Shown here piece by piece: positions 17,130-26,034 of a stretch of DNA of 64,000 bases; position 1 is the stretch's first letter, and each line of letters starts with the position of its first letter. The DNA lies in the NCBI RefSeq assembly GCF_015461845.1, contig NZ_JACOPW010000010.1:186001-250000 (forward strand). Reading direction: 5' to 3'. Below the pieces are notes generated by a model, which worked only from the letters and a program-made list of their open reading frames with translations, did not search any database and had not been told where the DNA came from. This DNA is from Pseudomonas mucoides (GTDB lineage: Bacteria > Pseudomonadota > Gammaproteobacteria > Pseudomonadales > Pseudomonadaceae). The position numbers were made by a program, and so were the translations under genes.

Positions 17130-18143
17130 CTACCTCTCACTAGTGAGGGGCGGCAGCGCATCAAGCGGTGAGCGCACTCCGGCACCGCCAACTTTCAGCA
17201 CATGCGTGTAAATCATCGTCGTAGAGACGTCGGAATGGCCGAGCAGATCCTGCACGGTTCGAATGTCGTAACCGCTGCGGAGCAAGGCCGTCGCGAACGA
17301 GTGGCGGAGGGTGTGCGGTGTGGCGGGCTTCGTGATGCCTGCTTGTTCTACGGCACGTTTGAAGGCGCGCTGAAAGGTCTGGTCATACATGTGATGGCGA
17401 CGCACGACACCGCTCCGTGGATCGGTCGAATGCGTGTGCTGCGCAAAAACCCAGAACCACGGCCAGGAATGCCCGGCGCGCGGATACTTCCGCTCAAGGG
17501 CGTCGGGAAGCGCAACGCCGCTGCGGCCCTCGGCCTGGTCCTTCAGCCACCATGCCCGTGCACGCGACAGCTGCTCGCGCAGGCTGGGTGCCAAGCTCTC
17601 GGGTAACATCAAGGCCCGATCCTTGGAGCCCTTGCCCTCCCGCACGATGATCGTGCCGTGATCGAAATCCAGATCCTTGACCCGCAGTTGCAAACCCTCA
17701 CTGATCCGCATGCCCGTTCCATACAGAAGCTGGGCGAACAAACGATGCTCGCCTTCCAGAAAACCGAGGATGCGAACCACTTCATCCGGGGTCAGCACCA
17801 CCGGCAAGCGCCGCGACGGCCGAGGTCTTCCGATCTCCTGAAGCCAGGGCAGATCCGTGCACAGCACCTTGCCGTAGAAGAACAGCAAGGCCGCCAATGC
17901 CTGACGATGCGTGGAGACCGAAACCTTGCGCTCGTTCGCCAGCCAGGACAGAAATGCCTCGACTTCGCTGCTGCCCAAGGTTGCCGGGTGACGCACACCG
18001 TGGAAACGGATGAAGGCACGAACCCAGTGGACATAAGCCTGTTCGGTTCGTAAACTGTAATGCAAGTAGCGTATGCGCTCACGCAACTGGTCCAGAACCT
18101 TGACCGAACGCAGCGGTGGTAACGGCGCAGTGGCGGTTTTCAT
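17130..18143 (-). CDS. intI1: IntI1 class 1 integron integrase
   Basis: A full-length 337-aa tyrosine recombinase that inserts and excises gene cassettes at attI1/attC. Catalytic residues lie in [12 protein letters not shown] (Arg), [12 protein letters not shown] (His, Arg) and [16 protein letters not shown] (His, Tyr nucleophile). The integron-specific extra domain ([15 protein letters not shown] region) is present. The cassette promoter Pc lies inside its coding sequence on the opposite strand. LexA control of intI1 is known for the class but was not verified here. Confidence 0.95.
18028..18056 (+). promoter_or_regulatory. cassette promoter Pc, PcH1 variant
   Basis: TGGACA, then 17 bases, then TAAACT; this -35/-10 pair is the combination named PcH1. 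It lies within intI1 and drives aadA2 and downstream genes. The second promoter P2 looks inactive: TTGTTA and TACAGT (near 18149-18174) are only 14 bp apart, without the GGG insertion. Confidence 0.85.
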
Positions 18144-18216
18144 GGCTTGTTATGACTGTTTTTTTGTACAGTCTATGCCTCGGGCATCCAAGCAGCAAGC
18201 GCGTTACGCCGTGGGT

Positions 18217-18281
18217 CGATGTTTGATGTTATGGAGCAGCAACGATGTTACGCAGCAGGGCAGTCGCCCTAAAACAAAGTT
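18217..18281 (+). other. attI1 recombination site
   Basis: The sequence from about GTTTGATGTTATGG to CTAAAACAAAG|TTAGAC is the class 1 attI1 site. The crossover is at the G/TTAGAC junction near 18279-18280, where the aadA2 cassette begins. The outer limit is approximate. Confidence 0.8.
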
Positions 18282-18288
18282 AGACATC

Positions 18289-19080
18289 ATGAGGGTAGCG
18301 GTGACCATCGAAATTTCGAACCAACTATCAGAGGTGCTAAGCGTCATTGAGCGCCATCTGGAATCAACGTTGCTGGCCGTGCATTTGTACGGCTCCGCAG
18401 TGGATGGCGGCCTGAAGCCATACAGCGATATTGATTTGTTGGTTACTGTGGCCGTAAAGCTTGATGAAACGACGCGGCGAGCATTGCTCAATGACCTTAT
18501 GGAGGCTTCGGCTTTCCCTGGCGAGAGCGAGACGCTCCGCGCTATAGAAGTCACCCTTGTCGTGCATGACGACATCATCCCGTGGCGTTATCCGGCTAAG
18601 CGCGAGCTGCAATTTGGAGAATGGCAGCGCAATGACATTCTTGCGGGTATCTTCGAGCCAGCCATGATCGACATTGATCTAGCTATCCTGCTTACAAAAG
18701 CAAGAGAACATAGCGTTGCCTTGGTAGGTCCGGCAGCGGAGGAATTCTTTGACCCGGTTCCTGAACAGGATCTATTCGAGGCGCTGAGGGAAACCTTGAA
18801 GCTATGGAACTCGCAGCCCGACTGGGCCGGCGATGAGCGAAATGTAGTGCTTACGTTGTCCCGCATTTGGTACAGCGCAATAACCGGCAAAATCGCGCCG
18901 AAGGATGTCGCTGCCGACTGGGCAATAAAACGCCTACCTGCCCAGTATCAGCCCGTCTTACTTGAAGCTAAGCAAGCTTATCTGGGACAAAAAGAAGATC
19001 ACTTGGCCTCACGCGCAGATCACTTGGAAGAATTTATTCGCTTTGTGAAAGGCGAGATCATCAAGTCAGTTGGTAAATGA
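18289..19080 (+). CDS. aadA2: AadA2 aminoglycoside (3'')(9) adenylyltransferase
   Basis: A 263-aa (259 from the GTG at 18301) nucleotidyltransferase that adenylates streptomycin and spectinomycin. The N-terminal catalytic motif is LYGSAVDGGLKPYSDIDLLV, with paired aspartates. The C-terminal run AITGKIAPKDVAADWAIKRL is typical of aadA2 rather than aadA1. A longer frame from 18073 runs back through attI1 and intI1 and is not the gene. It is the only cassette, read from Pc, with its attC immediately downstream. Confidence 0.95.
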   Translation: MRVAVTIEISNQLSEVLSVIERHLESTLLAVHLYGSAVDGGLKPYSDIDLLVTVAVKLDETTRRALLNDLMEASAFPGESETLRAIEVTLVVHDDIIPWRYPAKRELQFGEWQRNDILAGIFEPAMIDIDLAILLTKAREHSVALVGPAAEEFFDPVPEQDLFEALRETLKLWNSQPDWAGDERNVVLTLSRIWYSAITGKIAPKDVAADWAIKRLPAQYQPVLLEAKQAYLGQKEDHLASRADHLEEFIRFVKGEIIKSVGK

Positions 19081-19081
19081 T

Positions 19082-19139
19082 GTCTAACAATTCGTTCAAG
19101 CCGACCGCGCTACGCGCGGCGGCTTAACTCCGGCGTTAG
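19082..19139 (+). other. attC site of the aadA2 cassette
   Basis: It starts GTCTAAC and ends CGTTAG, with the imperfect inverted arms TTCAAGCCGACCGCGC / GCGCGGCGGCTTAA able to fold into the recombinogenic hairpin. It marks the cassette/3'-conserved-segment boundary. Confidence 0.9.
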
Positions 19140-19243
19140 ATGCACTAAGCACATAATTGCTCACAGCCAAACTATCAGGTCAAGTCTGCTTTTATTATTT
19201 TTAAGCGTGCATAATAAGCCCTACACAAATTGGGAGATATATC

Positions 19244-19591
19244 ATGAAAGGCTGGCTTTTTCTTGTTATCGCAATAGTTGGCGAAGTAATCGCAACATCC
19301 GCATTAAAATCTAGCGAGGGCTTTACTAAGCTTGCCCCTTCCGCCGTTGTCATAATCGGTTATGGCATCGCATTTTATTTTCTTTCTCTGGTTCTGAAAT
19401 CCATCCCTGTCGGTGTTGCTTATGCAGTCTGGTCGGGACTCGGCGTCGTCATAATTACAGCCATTGCCTGGTTGCTTCATGGGCAAAAGCTTGATGCGTG
19501 GGGCTTTGTAGGTATGGGGCTCATAATTGCTGCCTTTTTGCTCGCCCGATCCCCATCGTGGAAGTCGCTGCGGAGGCCGACGCCATGGTGA
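19244..19591 (+). CDS. qacEdelta1: QacEdelta1 quaternary ammonium efflux (truncated)
   Basis: A 115-aa SMR-family membrane protein with four membrane segments: GWLFLVIAIVGEVIATSALK carries the essential Glu. The last residues (SPSWKSLRRPTPW) come from the sul1 upstream region, the standard fusion that shortens qacE in 3' conserved segments. It gives at most low-level tolerance to quaternary ammonium compounds. The RBS is GGGAG and the stop overlaps the sul1 start. Confidence 0.95.
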   Translation: MKGWLFLVIAIVGEVIATSALKSSEGFTKLAPSAVVIIGYGIAFYFLSLVLKSIPVGVAYAVWSGLGVVIITAIAWLLHGQKLDAWGFVGMGLIIAAFLLARSPSWKSLRRPTPW

Positions 19592-20424
19592 CGGTGTTCG
19601 GCATTCTGAATCTCACCGAGGACTCCTTCTTCGATGAGAGCCGGCGGCTAGACCCCGCCGGCGCTGTCACCGCGGCGATCGAAATGCTGCGAGTCGGATC
19701 AGACGTCGTGGATGTCGGACCGGCCGCCAGCCATCCGGACGCGAGGCCTGTATCGCCGGCCGATGAGATCAGACGTATTGCGCCGCTCTTAGACGCCCTG
19801 TCCGATCAGATGCACCGTGTTTCAATCGACAGCTTCCAACCGGAAACCCAGCGCTATGCGCTCAAGCGCGGCGTGGGCTACCTGAACGATATCCAAGGAT
19901 TTCCTGACCCTGCGCTCTATCCCGATATTGCTGAGGCGGACTGCAGGCTGGTGGTTATGCACTCAGCGCAGCGGGATGGCATCGCCACCCGCACCGGTCA
20001 CCTTCGACCCGAAGACGCGCTCGACGAGATTGTGCGGTTCTTCGAGGCGCGGGTTTCCGCCTTGCGACGGAGCGGGGTCGCTGCCGACCGGCTCATCCTC
20101 GATCCGGGGATGGGATTTTTCTTGAGCCCCGCACCGGAAACATCGCTGCACGTGCTGTCGAACCTTCAAAAGCTGAAGTCGGCGTTGGGGCTTCCGCTAT
20201 TGGTCTCGGTGTCGCGGAAATCCTTCTTGGGCGCCACCGTTGGCCTTCCTGTAAAGGATCTGGGTCCAGCGAGCCTTGCGGCGGAACTTCACGCGATCGG
20301 CAATGGCGCTGACTACGTCCGCACCCACGCGCCTGGAGATCTGCGAAGCGCAATCACCTTCTCGGAAACCCTCGCGAAATTTCGCAGTCGCGACGCCAGA
20401 GACCGAGGGTTAGATCATGCCTAG
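19585..20424 (+). CDS. sul1: Sul1 sulfonamide-resistant dihydropteroate synthase
   Basis: A 279-aa TIM-barrel enzyme that condenses p-aminobenzoate with dihydropterin pyrophosphate but is insensitive to sulfonamides. DHPS motifs are visible: GILNLTEDSFFDES, VDVGPAASHPDARPV, DPGMGFFLS and VSRKSFLG. The ATG at 19585 was chosen for the standard length; the frame extends further upstream into qacEdelta1. Co-transcribed with qacEdelta1. Confidence 0.95.
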   Translation: MVTVFGILNLTEDSFFDESRRLDPAGAVTAAIEMLRVGSDVVDVGPAASHPDARPVSPADEIRRIAPLLDALSDQMHRVSIDSFQPETQRYALKRGVGYLNDIQGFPDPALYPDIAEADCRLVVMHSAQRDGIATRTGHLRPEDALDEIVRFFEARVSALRRSGVAADRLILDPGMGFFLSPAPETSLHVLSNLQKLKSALGLPLLVSVSRKSFLGATVGLPVKDLGPASLAAELHAIGNGADYVRTHAPGDLRSAITFSETLAKFRSRDARDRGLDHA

Positions 20425-20551
20425 CATTCACCTTCCGGCCGCCCGCTAGCGGACCCTGGTCAGGTTCCGCGAAGGTGGGCGCAGACATGCTGGGCTCGTC
20501 AGGATCAAACTGCACTATGAGGCGGCGGTTCATACCGCGCCAGGGGAGCGA

Positions 20552-21052
20552 ATGGACAGCGAGGAGCCTCCGAACGTTCGGGTCGCCTGCTCGGGTGATA
20601 TCGACGAGGTTGTGCGGCTGATGCACGACGCTGCGGCGTGGATGTCCGCCAAGGGAACGCCCGCCTGGGACGTCGCGCGGATCGACCGGACATTCGCGGA
20701 GACCTTCGTCCTGAGATCCGAGCTCCTAGTCGCGAGTTGCAGCGACGGCATCGTCGGCTGTTGCACCTTGTCGGCCGAGGATCCCGAGTTCTGGCCCGAC
20801 GCCCTCAAGGGGGAGGCCGCATATCTGCACAAGCTCGCGGTGCGACGGACACATGCGGGCCGGGGTGTCAGCTCCGCGCTGATCGAGGCTTGCCGCCATG
20901 CCGCGCGAACGCAGGGGTGCGCCAAGCTGCGGCTCGACTGCCACCCGAACCTGCGTGGCCTATACGAGCGGCTCGGATTCACCCACGTCGACACTTTCAA
21001 TCCCGGCTGGGATCCAACCTTCATCGCAGAACGCCTAGAACTCGAAATCTAA
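20552..21052 (+). CDS. orf5: orf5 GNAT-family acetyltransferase of the 3' conserved segment
   Basis: A 166-aa GNAT N-acetyltransferase fold: strand-helix start VRVACSGDIDEVVRLM, acetyl-CoA loop LAVRRTHAGRGVSSALIEACRHAA, and the final YERLGFTHV motif. It is the usual orf5 after sul1 in class 1 integrons. Its substrate is unknown. Confidence 0.9.
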   Translation: MDSEEPPNVRVACSGDIDEVVRLMHDAAAWMSAKGTPAWDVARIDRTFAETFVLRSELLVASCSDGIVGCCTLSAEDPEFWPDALKGEAAYLHKLAVRRTHAGRGVSSALIEACRHAARTQGCAKLRLDCHPNLRGLYERLGFTHVDTFNPGWDPTFIAERLELEI

Positions 21053-21511
21053 CGTCCGTTCGGGCATCGAGGTCCATGTCGGGGTGGGACGGGCCCGTGG
21101 CTTCAAGATCACTTGCAGTCCGACCGCGATGTCTTGGTTGCGCGAGAGGTTGTCGATATCCTCCACTTCCATCATCAACCCTGGATAATGCCGCCGCCGT
21201 CATCGCCGCCGACGCCCGTGCCGGGCTTTTCGGGCCTGTCAGGCTCGCTCGGCCGCCTCTGCGACTTCGCGCACCTTCGGAAAAATAATGACGTTGGTGC
21301 GGTGGGGTTCCATAGTGTGTTGGCGCTGATGGAAAATTGACCCACCCTGCCGATTGAAATTTGACCCAGGGCGGATTGCTGATTTTGTTACCAGCAACTG
21401 TGGATAAGTCTACCAGCGCAGCTGCTGTTGCCCCCACTCCTTCGCTAGCCCAGTTCAGTTGTTTAAGACCTGCCACACGCAGCCATGTAGCAGGCCGTCG
21501 TCGCCATGAAA

Positions 21512-22315
21512 TCAGAACGGCTCATCGTCCTCCGGTTCCTGGCCGCCCTTACGCTTTCGCTCCCGTGATTTGATCTTGGCCTGGGCCGCCAAGCTACTGT
21601 GTTGCAGGCGATAGGACTCGTTACCGGTTTCGACGATGTGGCAGTGGTGGGTCAGCCGATCCAGCAGGGCGGTGGTCATCTTGGCGTCGCCGAACACGCT
21701 CGACCATTCGGCGAAGCTCAGGTTGGTGGTGATCACCACGCTGGTGTGTTCGTACAGCTTGGATAGCAGGTGAAACAGCAACGCACCGCCGGCCTGGCTG
21801 AAGGGCAGATAACCCAGTTCGTCGAGGATGACCAGATCCATGCGCAGCAGAGCTTGGGCGATCCGCCCGGCTTTGCCGTCGTGCTTTTCGCGCTCCAGCA
21901 GATTGACCAGATCGACCGTGGAGTAGAAGCGCACGCGCTTGCCGTGCCGGGTGATGCCGGACACGGCCAGCGCAGTGGCCAGGTGGGTTTTACCGGTGCC
22001 AGGCCCACCGATCAGCACCACGTTCTGCGCGGTGTCGGTAAAGGCCAGACTGGCCAGTTCGCTGATCAAACGAGCGTCTGCGCTGGAGGCGCTGAAGTCG
22101 AAGCCGGCCAGGTCGCGGTGCATCGGCAGCTTGGCCATGTTCATCTGGTGGCTCACCGAGCGCATGGCGCGATCTGTGTGCTCTTGTTCCAGCAGGTGTT
22201 CGAGCAGCCACTTGGACGAGGCTGTGTTCGACTCACCCTGCGCAGTCAACTCCGCCCAGGCCGTGGCCATGCCGTGCAGGCGCAGCTCCTTGAGTTCCGC
22301 CATCAAATCACGCAT
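21512..22315 (-). CDS. istB: IstB ATPase helper of IS21-family transposition
   Basis: A 267-aa AAA+ ATPase (DnaC-like) that directs target choice for IstA. Walker A is VLIGGPGTGKTHLA and Walker B LVILDELGYLPFS. The ATG at 22315-22313 overlaps the istA stop by 8 bp, as usual in the family, although the frame is open further upstream. The tail is very charged (KIKSRERKRKGGQEPEDDE). Confidence 0.9.
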   Translation of the reverse strand: MRDLMAELKELRLHGMATAWAELTAQGESNTASSKWLLEHLLEQEHTDRAMRSVSHQMNMAKLPMHRDLAGFDFSASSADARLISELASLAFTDTAQNVVLIGGPGTGKTHLATALAVSGITRHGKRVRFYSTVDLVNLLEREKHDGKAGRIAQALLRMDLVILDELGYLPFSQAGGALLFHLLSKLYEHTSVVITTNLSFAEWSSVFGDAKMTTALLDRLTHHCHIVETGNESYRLQHSSLAAQAKIKSRERKRKGGQEPEDDEPF

Positions 22316-23816
22316 GACCGATCTCCTCGGTCTGGCCACGCAGGCGGTCGTAGCGCGCCGTGTTAGCGACGGGGGCTTCCTTGAGCGACAAGTGGGTTTC
22401 GACGCTGGGTGGTGGTTCGGTCGCGGCCAGGCGCGCCACGACATTGAGGATGTGTTCGGCGCTCAGGCTGCCGCTTTCCAGTACCAGCTCAACAGCCACC
22501 AGCACCGCATCGAGCCCGGCGACCGGTACGGCAGCCAGAACTTGCGCCATGATCCGGTCACCGCCGGCATGACGCCCCAGACCGTGCTTAAGCTGACGCA
22601 GCGGCGCCGGCAGATCAGCAAAGGGCGCGCCGTTGCGCAGCGCACCGGGCTTGCGTTCGATCAGCGGGAGGTAGTGCTGCCAGTCATAGCTGACCTGGTC
22701 GCGATCCAGCAAGCGGACATGGCTGGCGATCAGCGCGTCGTCAGCCACCACCTCGATTCGCGTCGGATACAAACGGCTGCTGACCCACTTACCCGCATAC
22801 TCACACGGCACCGAGTAGCGGTTGCGCCCGACGCTGACCAGGCAGGTGCTGGAGACCCGCGCAGGCCGCTCGACGTAACCGTCGAATGGCGCTGGCACAG
22901 GCATCAGTTCAGCGCGCTCCAACTCCAGCACTTCGGCCACACTCAGCCCGCTGTATTGAGGGTGCGTCAGCTCGTTCCAAAGCGCGCGGCAGCGCTGGCC
23001 CAGCCAGGCATTGAGTTCCTCGAAGGAGTGAAACTGGCAGTCCTGGGCGTCTAGCCAGATACGCCTGCGGCTGTCTTGCACGTTCTTTTCAACGATGCCC
23101 TTTTCCCAACCAGCGGCGACGTTGCAGAAGTCCGGATCGAACAGGTAATGCGCGCACATCACCGCAAAGCGCGCATTCACCGCCCGGCCTTTGCCCTTAT
23201 TGACCTTGTCGACGGCGGTCTTCATGTTGTCGTAGATGCCCCGGCGCGGCACGCCGCCCAAGGAGCCGAACGAGCGTGTATGGGCGTCAAATAACATCTC
23301 ATGGCCCTGGCTCGGATACGCCACAAGCCAGAACGCACGGCTGGCACACAGCTTCAGATGTGCCACCTGCATACGCCGGTAAATGCCGCCGACCAGCAAG
23401 CCTTCCTCGCTCCAGTCAAACTGAAACGCCTCGCCAAGAGCAAAGGTCAGCGGCACAAAGGCCTGCGACGCCTTGCCCTGTCCCCCTCGCCAGGCACGGA
23501 TAAACGCGGTGAGCTGGCTGTAGCCACCGTCATAACCTTCGGCTTTGATTTGCGCCAACAGCGCCTTGGCACTGCGCCGCTGTTGCTTGGGCCGCAGCGA
23601 ATCGGCTTTTAGCGCCTGCTCCAGCGTGGCGTGAAAAGGGCTGAGTTTGTTGAAGATCGCGCGGCGTTGGTAGACCGGCGGCTTGGCCTCAGGTGCTCTG
23701 ACCCACTTGCGAATCGTGTTGCGCGCCAACCCGGTGCGCTTGGCTATCTCATGCAGCGACAGCTTGTCGCGGAAATACATCCGGCGAATTTTGCCCATCA
23801 TTTCCATACTGATCAC
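22308..23816 (-). CDS. istA: IstA transposase of IS21 family
   Basis: A 502-aa integrase-type transposase. The N-terminal HTH (LSLHEIAKRTGLARNTIRKWVR) is followed by an RNase H-like DDE core (FQFDWSEEGLLVGG; GIYDNMKTAVDKV; then an E about 35 residues later) and a C-terminal beta domain (SVGRNRYSVPCEYAG). It is full length, so the IS may be active. Confidence 0.9.
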   Translation of the reverse strand: MISMEMMGKIRRMYFRDKLSLHEIAKRTGLARNTIRKWVRAPEAKPPVYQRRAIFNKLSPFHATLEQALKADSLRPKQQRRSAKALLAQIKAEGYDGGYSQLTAFIRAWRGGQGKASQAFVPLTFALGEAFQFDWSEEGLLVGGIYRRMQVAHLKLCASRAFWLVAYPSQGHEMLFDAHTRSFGSLGGVPRRGIYDNMKTAVDKVNKGKGRAVNARFAVMCAHYLFDPDFCNVAAGWEKGIVEKNVQDSRRRIWLDAQDCQFHSFEELNAWLGQRCRALWNELTHPQYSGLSVAEVLELERAELMPVPAPFDGYVERPARVSSTCLVSVGRNRYSVPCEYAGKWVSSRLYPTRIEVVADDALIASHVRLLDRDQVSYDWQHYLPLIERKPGALRNGAPFADLPAPLRQLKHGLGRHAGGDRIMAQVLAAVPVAGLDAVLVAVELVLESGSLSAEHILNVVARLAATEPPPSVETHLSLKEAPVANTARYDRLRGQTEEIGHA

Positions 23817-23963
23817 CCTGTGTTCTCCTGCTCAAAAATTGAGCAGAAGCAGTTGAACACCTGGGTCAGTTTTCAGTCGGCAGAACAGCCTCTACTGGGT
23901 CAGTTTTCGGTCAGCGGCAACAATGGTATGGTCTGTGCGTTCTGACTCGTCAAGGATCGGCCA

Positions 23964-24809
23964 ATGGATCGTTTGTCTAATTTGCTCTCGCGGTTCGGCG
24001 TGCGGGCCAATCTGTTCTATGACGGCGACCTATGCGGCTCTGCATCTTACGATGGCGCCGAGCGGCGAGGTTATATCCATCTGCTTCAGGCCGGCAGCGT
24101 GACGTTGCTTGGTCCCGATCGCAAGGATTTGCAGCTCACTCGCCCTAGCTTGATTTTTATGCCACGCCCCGCCAAGCATCAATTGTTTGCGGGTGAGTCC
24201 GATGGCGCAAAGTTGTTGTGTGCTTCCATGGAGTTTGAGGGCGGAATTGATAATCCTTTGTCGGCTTCATTACCGGACTGTTTGGTGCTCGCACTCGATG
24301 ATCTGCCCATGCTGGCAGACACGTTGGAGTGGATGTTTGCCGAGGCGGCAAATGTGCATTGTGGAAGGGAAGCCGCGCTTGAGCGCTTATTTGAGCTCCT
24401 AATCATTCTGTTGCTCCGTTACCTGCTCGATCATCACCAGTTGCGCACCGGAATGATGGCTGGACTGGCCGACATGCGGCTTGCCCGATCGCTTTTACAG
24501 ATGCACAACTCCCCGGAACATGCCTGGTCAATAGCAGAGCTGGCCAGTGAGTCAAATATGTCACGCGCTGCGTATGCCGTGCATTTCAAGAGTGTCATCG
24601 GACAGACGCCTGCTGATTATTTGTTGAGTTGGCGAGTTAGCCTGGCTCAGAAGCTGATGCGAGAAGGGCGCTCGATTACGCTGATTGCAGCTCAAGTCGG
24701 CTACGAAAGTCCTTCGGCGCTGTCTCGCGCATTTAGACGCAAGACGGGGTTGAGCCCTCGTGACTGGTTGAAAGATCTGGCGGGGGAAAATGATGGCAAA
24801 AAGGCCTAA
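23964..24809 (+). CDS. AraC-family regulator, RclR-like
   Basis: A 281-aa regulator with an N-terminal cupin sensor (about residues 15-110; LLQAGSVTLLGPDRKDL, RPAKHQLFAGES) and a C-terminal double HTH (about 170-270; WSIAELASESNMSRAAYAVHF, ITLIAAQVGYESPSALSRAF). The layout is that of the cupin_6/AraC group, which includes the reactive-chlorine sensor RclR. Cysteines at about residues 25 (DLCGSA) and 87 (LLCASM) could be redox sensors. It is convergent with an RclC-like gene, which supports that role. The stop TAA lies in the target duplication of the IS5-family element. Confidence 0.7.
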   Translation: MDRLSNLLSRFGVRANLFYDGDLCGSASYDGAERRGYIHLLQAGSVTLLGPDRKDLQLTRPSLIFMPRPAKHQLFAGESDGAKLLCASMEFEGGIDNPLSASLPDCLVLALDDLPMLADTLEWMFAEAANVHCGREAALERLFELLIILLLRYLLDHHQLRTGMMAGLADMRLARSLLQMHNSPEHAWSIAELASESNMSRAAYAVHFKSVIGQTPADYLLSWRVSLAQKLMREGRSITLIAAQVGYESPSALSRAFRRKTGLSPRDWLKDLAGENDGKKA

Positions 24810-26001
24810 GGAAGGTCTGAAAAAGACTTCCCGCATCTGGTGAAATACGCCGATCCCGCCAGCCGAGTTTTTCCATGAAGCAGATGACCTTCGCCGACGC
24901 CGAGTACGCCGGCAAGCGCAAGCAGACCCGTAAGGAATTGTTCCTGATCGAGATGGATCAGGTGGTGCCGTGGAAGGGATTGATTGCCCTGATCGAGCCA
25001 CACTACCCAAAGGGTGAAGGTGGTCGTCCAGCCTATCCGCTGATGGCCATGTTACGTATCCATCTGATGCAGAACTGGTTCGGCTACAGCGACCCGGCCA
25101 TGGAAGAAGCGCTCTACGAGACGACCATCCTGCGTCAGTTCGCCGGGCTGAGCCTGGAGCGCATTCCCGACGAAACCACCATCCTCAACTTCCGTCGTTT
25201 GCTGGAGAAACATGAGCTGGCAGCCGGCATCCTCGGCGTAATCAATGGCTACCTGGGGGATCGCGGCCTGTCGCTGCGCCAGGGCACTATCGTCGATGCC
25301 ACACTGATCCACGCGCCCAGCTCGACCAAGAACCAGGACGGCAAGCGCGACCCGGAAATGCACCAGAGCAAGAAAGGGAACCAGTATTACTTTGGCATGA
25401 AGGCGCACATCGGCGTGGATGATGAGTCGGGGCTGGTACACAGCGTGGTAGGCACGGCAGCCAACGTGGCGGATATCACCCAGGTCGACAAACTGCTGCA
25501 CGGTGACGAGAACGTCGTCTGCGCCGATGCCGGCTACACCGGCGTCGAAAAGCGCCCCGAACATGCTGGCCGCGAAGTGATCTGGCAGGTCGCAGCACGC
25601 CGCAGCACCTACAAGAAGCTCGATAAACGCAGCGCCCTGTACAAAGCCAAGCGCAAGATCGAGAAGGCCAAGGCACAAGTGCGAGCGAAGGTCGAGCACC
25701 CGTTTCGAGTGATCAAGCGCCAGTTCGGTTACGTGAAGGTGCGCTTCCGTGGCCTGGCCAAGAACACCGCTCAGCTGGTGACGCTGTTCGCGCTGTCGAA
25801 CCTATGGATGGCGCGCCGACATTTGCTGACTACCGCAGGAAAGGTGCACCTGTAATGCGGAAAATGGCTGCTGCGAGGTGCTCGCGGCGGCCAAAAACGG
25901 AGAACTGAGCGGGTTATCTGGTCGATTTTGATCGACGGCCCGCTTTCAAAAGCAGCGAGGGCTGAAGTCGACCGGAAATACAGGGCTACTTCAGACCTTC
26001 C
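24810..26001. mobile_element. IS5-family insertion sequence
   Basis: A 1192-bp element with inverted ends GGAAGGTCTGAA / TTCAGACCTTCC and CTAA duplicated at 24806-24809 and 26002-26005, the YTAR-type 4-bp target duplication of IS5 elements. It sits between the AraC regulator stop and the DUF417 gene stop and interrupts neither protein. Confidence 0.9.
24875..25855 (+). CDS. IS5-family transposase
   Basis: A 326-aa DDE transposase (DDE_Tnp_1 type). It has an N-terminal DUF772-like domain (PLMAMLRIHLMQNWFGYSDPAMEEAL), the first Asp in GTIVDATLI, the second in VVCADAGYTG, and the Y(2)R(3)E-type block QVRAKVEHPFRVIKRQFG with the Glu. Full length, apparently functional. Confidence 0.9.
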   Translation: MKQMTFADAEYAGKRKQTRKELFLIEMDQVVPWKGLIALIEPHYPKGEGGRPAYPLMAMLRIHLMQNWFGYSDPAMEEALYETTILRQFAGLSLERIPDETTILNFRRLLEKHELAAGILGVINGYLGDRGLSLRQGTIVDATLIHAPSSTKNQDGKRDPEMHQSKKGNQYYFGMKAHIGVDDESGLVHSVVGTAANVADITQVDKLLHGDENVVCADAGYTGVEKRPEHAGREVIWQVAARRSTYKKLDKRSALYKAKRKIEKAKAQVRAKVEHPFRVIKRQFGYVKVRFRGLAKNTAQLVTLFALSNLWMARRHLLTTAGKVHL

Positions 26002-26034
26002 CTAAGGCATTACTGCCTTAAGCCATTGAAAAAA

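Larger units (their letters stand above)
16928..21317. mobile_element. class 1 integron (partial): intI1-aadA2-qacEdelta1-sul1-orf5
   Basis: It has the full 5' conserved segment from IRi to attI1, a single aadA2 cassette, and a 3' conserved segment (qacEdelta1, sul1, orf5). The last about 265 bp after orf5 (21053-21317) hold only 3'-segment remnant without a gene I can support. The far end (tni genes, IRt) is missing and was replaced by the IS21-family element at 21318, so the integron cannot move by itself. It travels inside the larger transposon. Confidence 0.95.
21318..23922. mobile_element. IS21-family insertion sequence
   Basis: A 2605-bp element with ends TGTTGGCGCTGATGG and, inverted, TGTTGCCGCTGACCG, both followed by inner copies of an AAA(A/T)(C/T)TGACCCA repeat, the IS21 multiple-terminal-repeat pattern. 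It encodes istA-istB on the minus strand. It truncates the integron 3' segment. I see no clear target duplication at its edges, so it may have taken part in a deletion. Not assigned to a named IS. Confidence 0.85.

Noticed and set aside
18073..18288. Long N-terminal extension of the aadA2 frame
   Set aside because: It runs through attI1 and into intI1; the cassette start and the family length support 18289 (or 18301).
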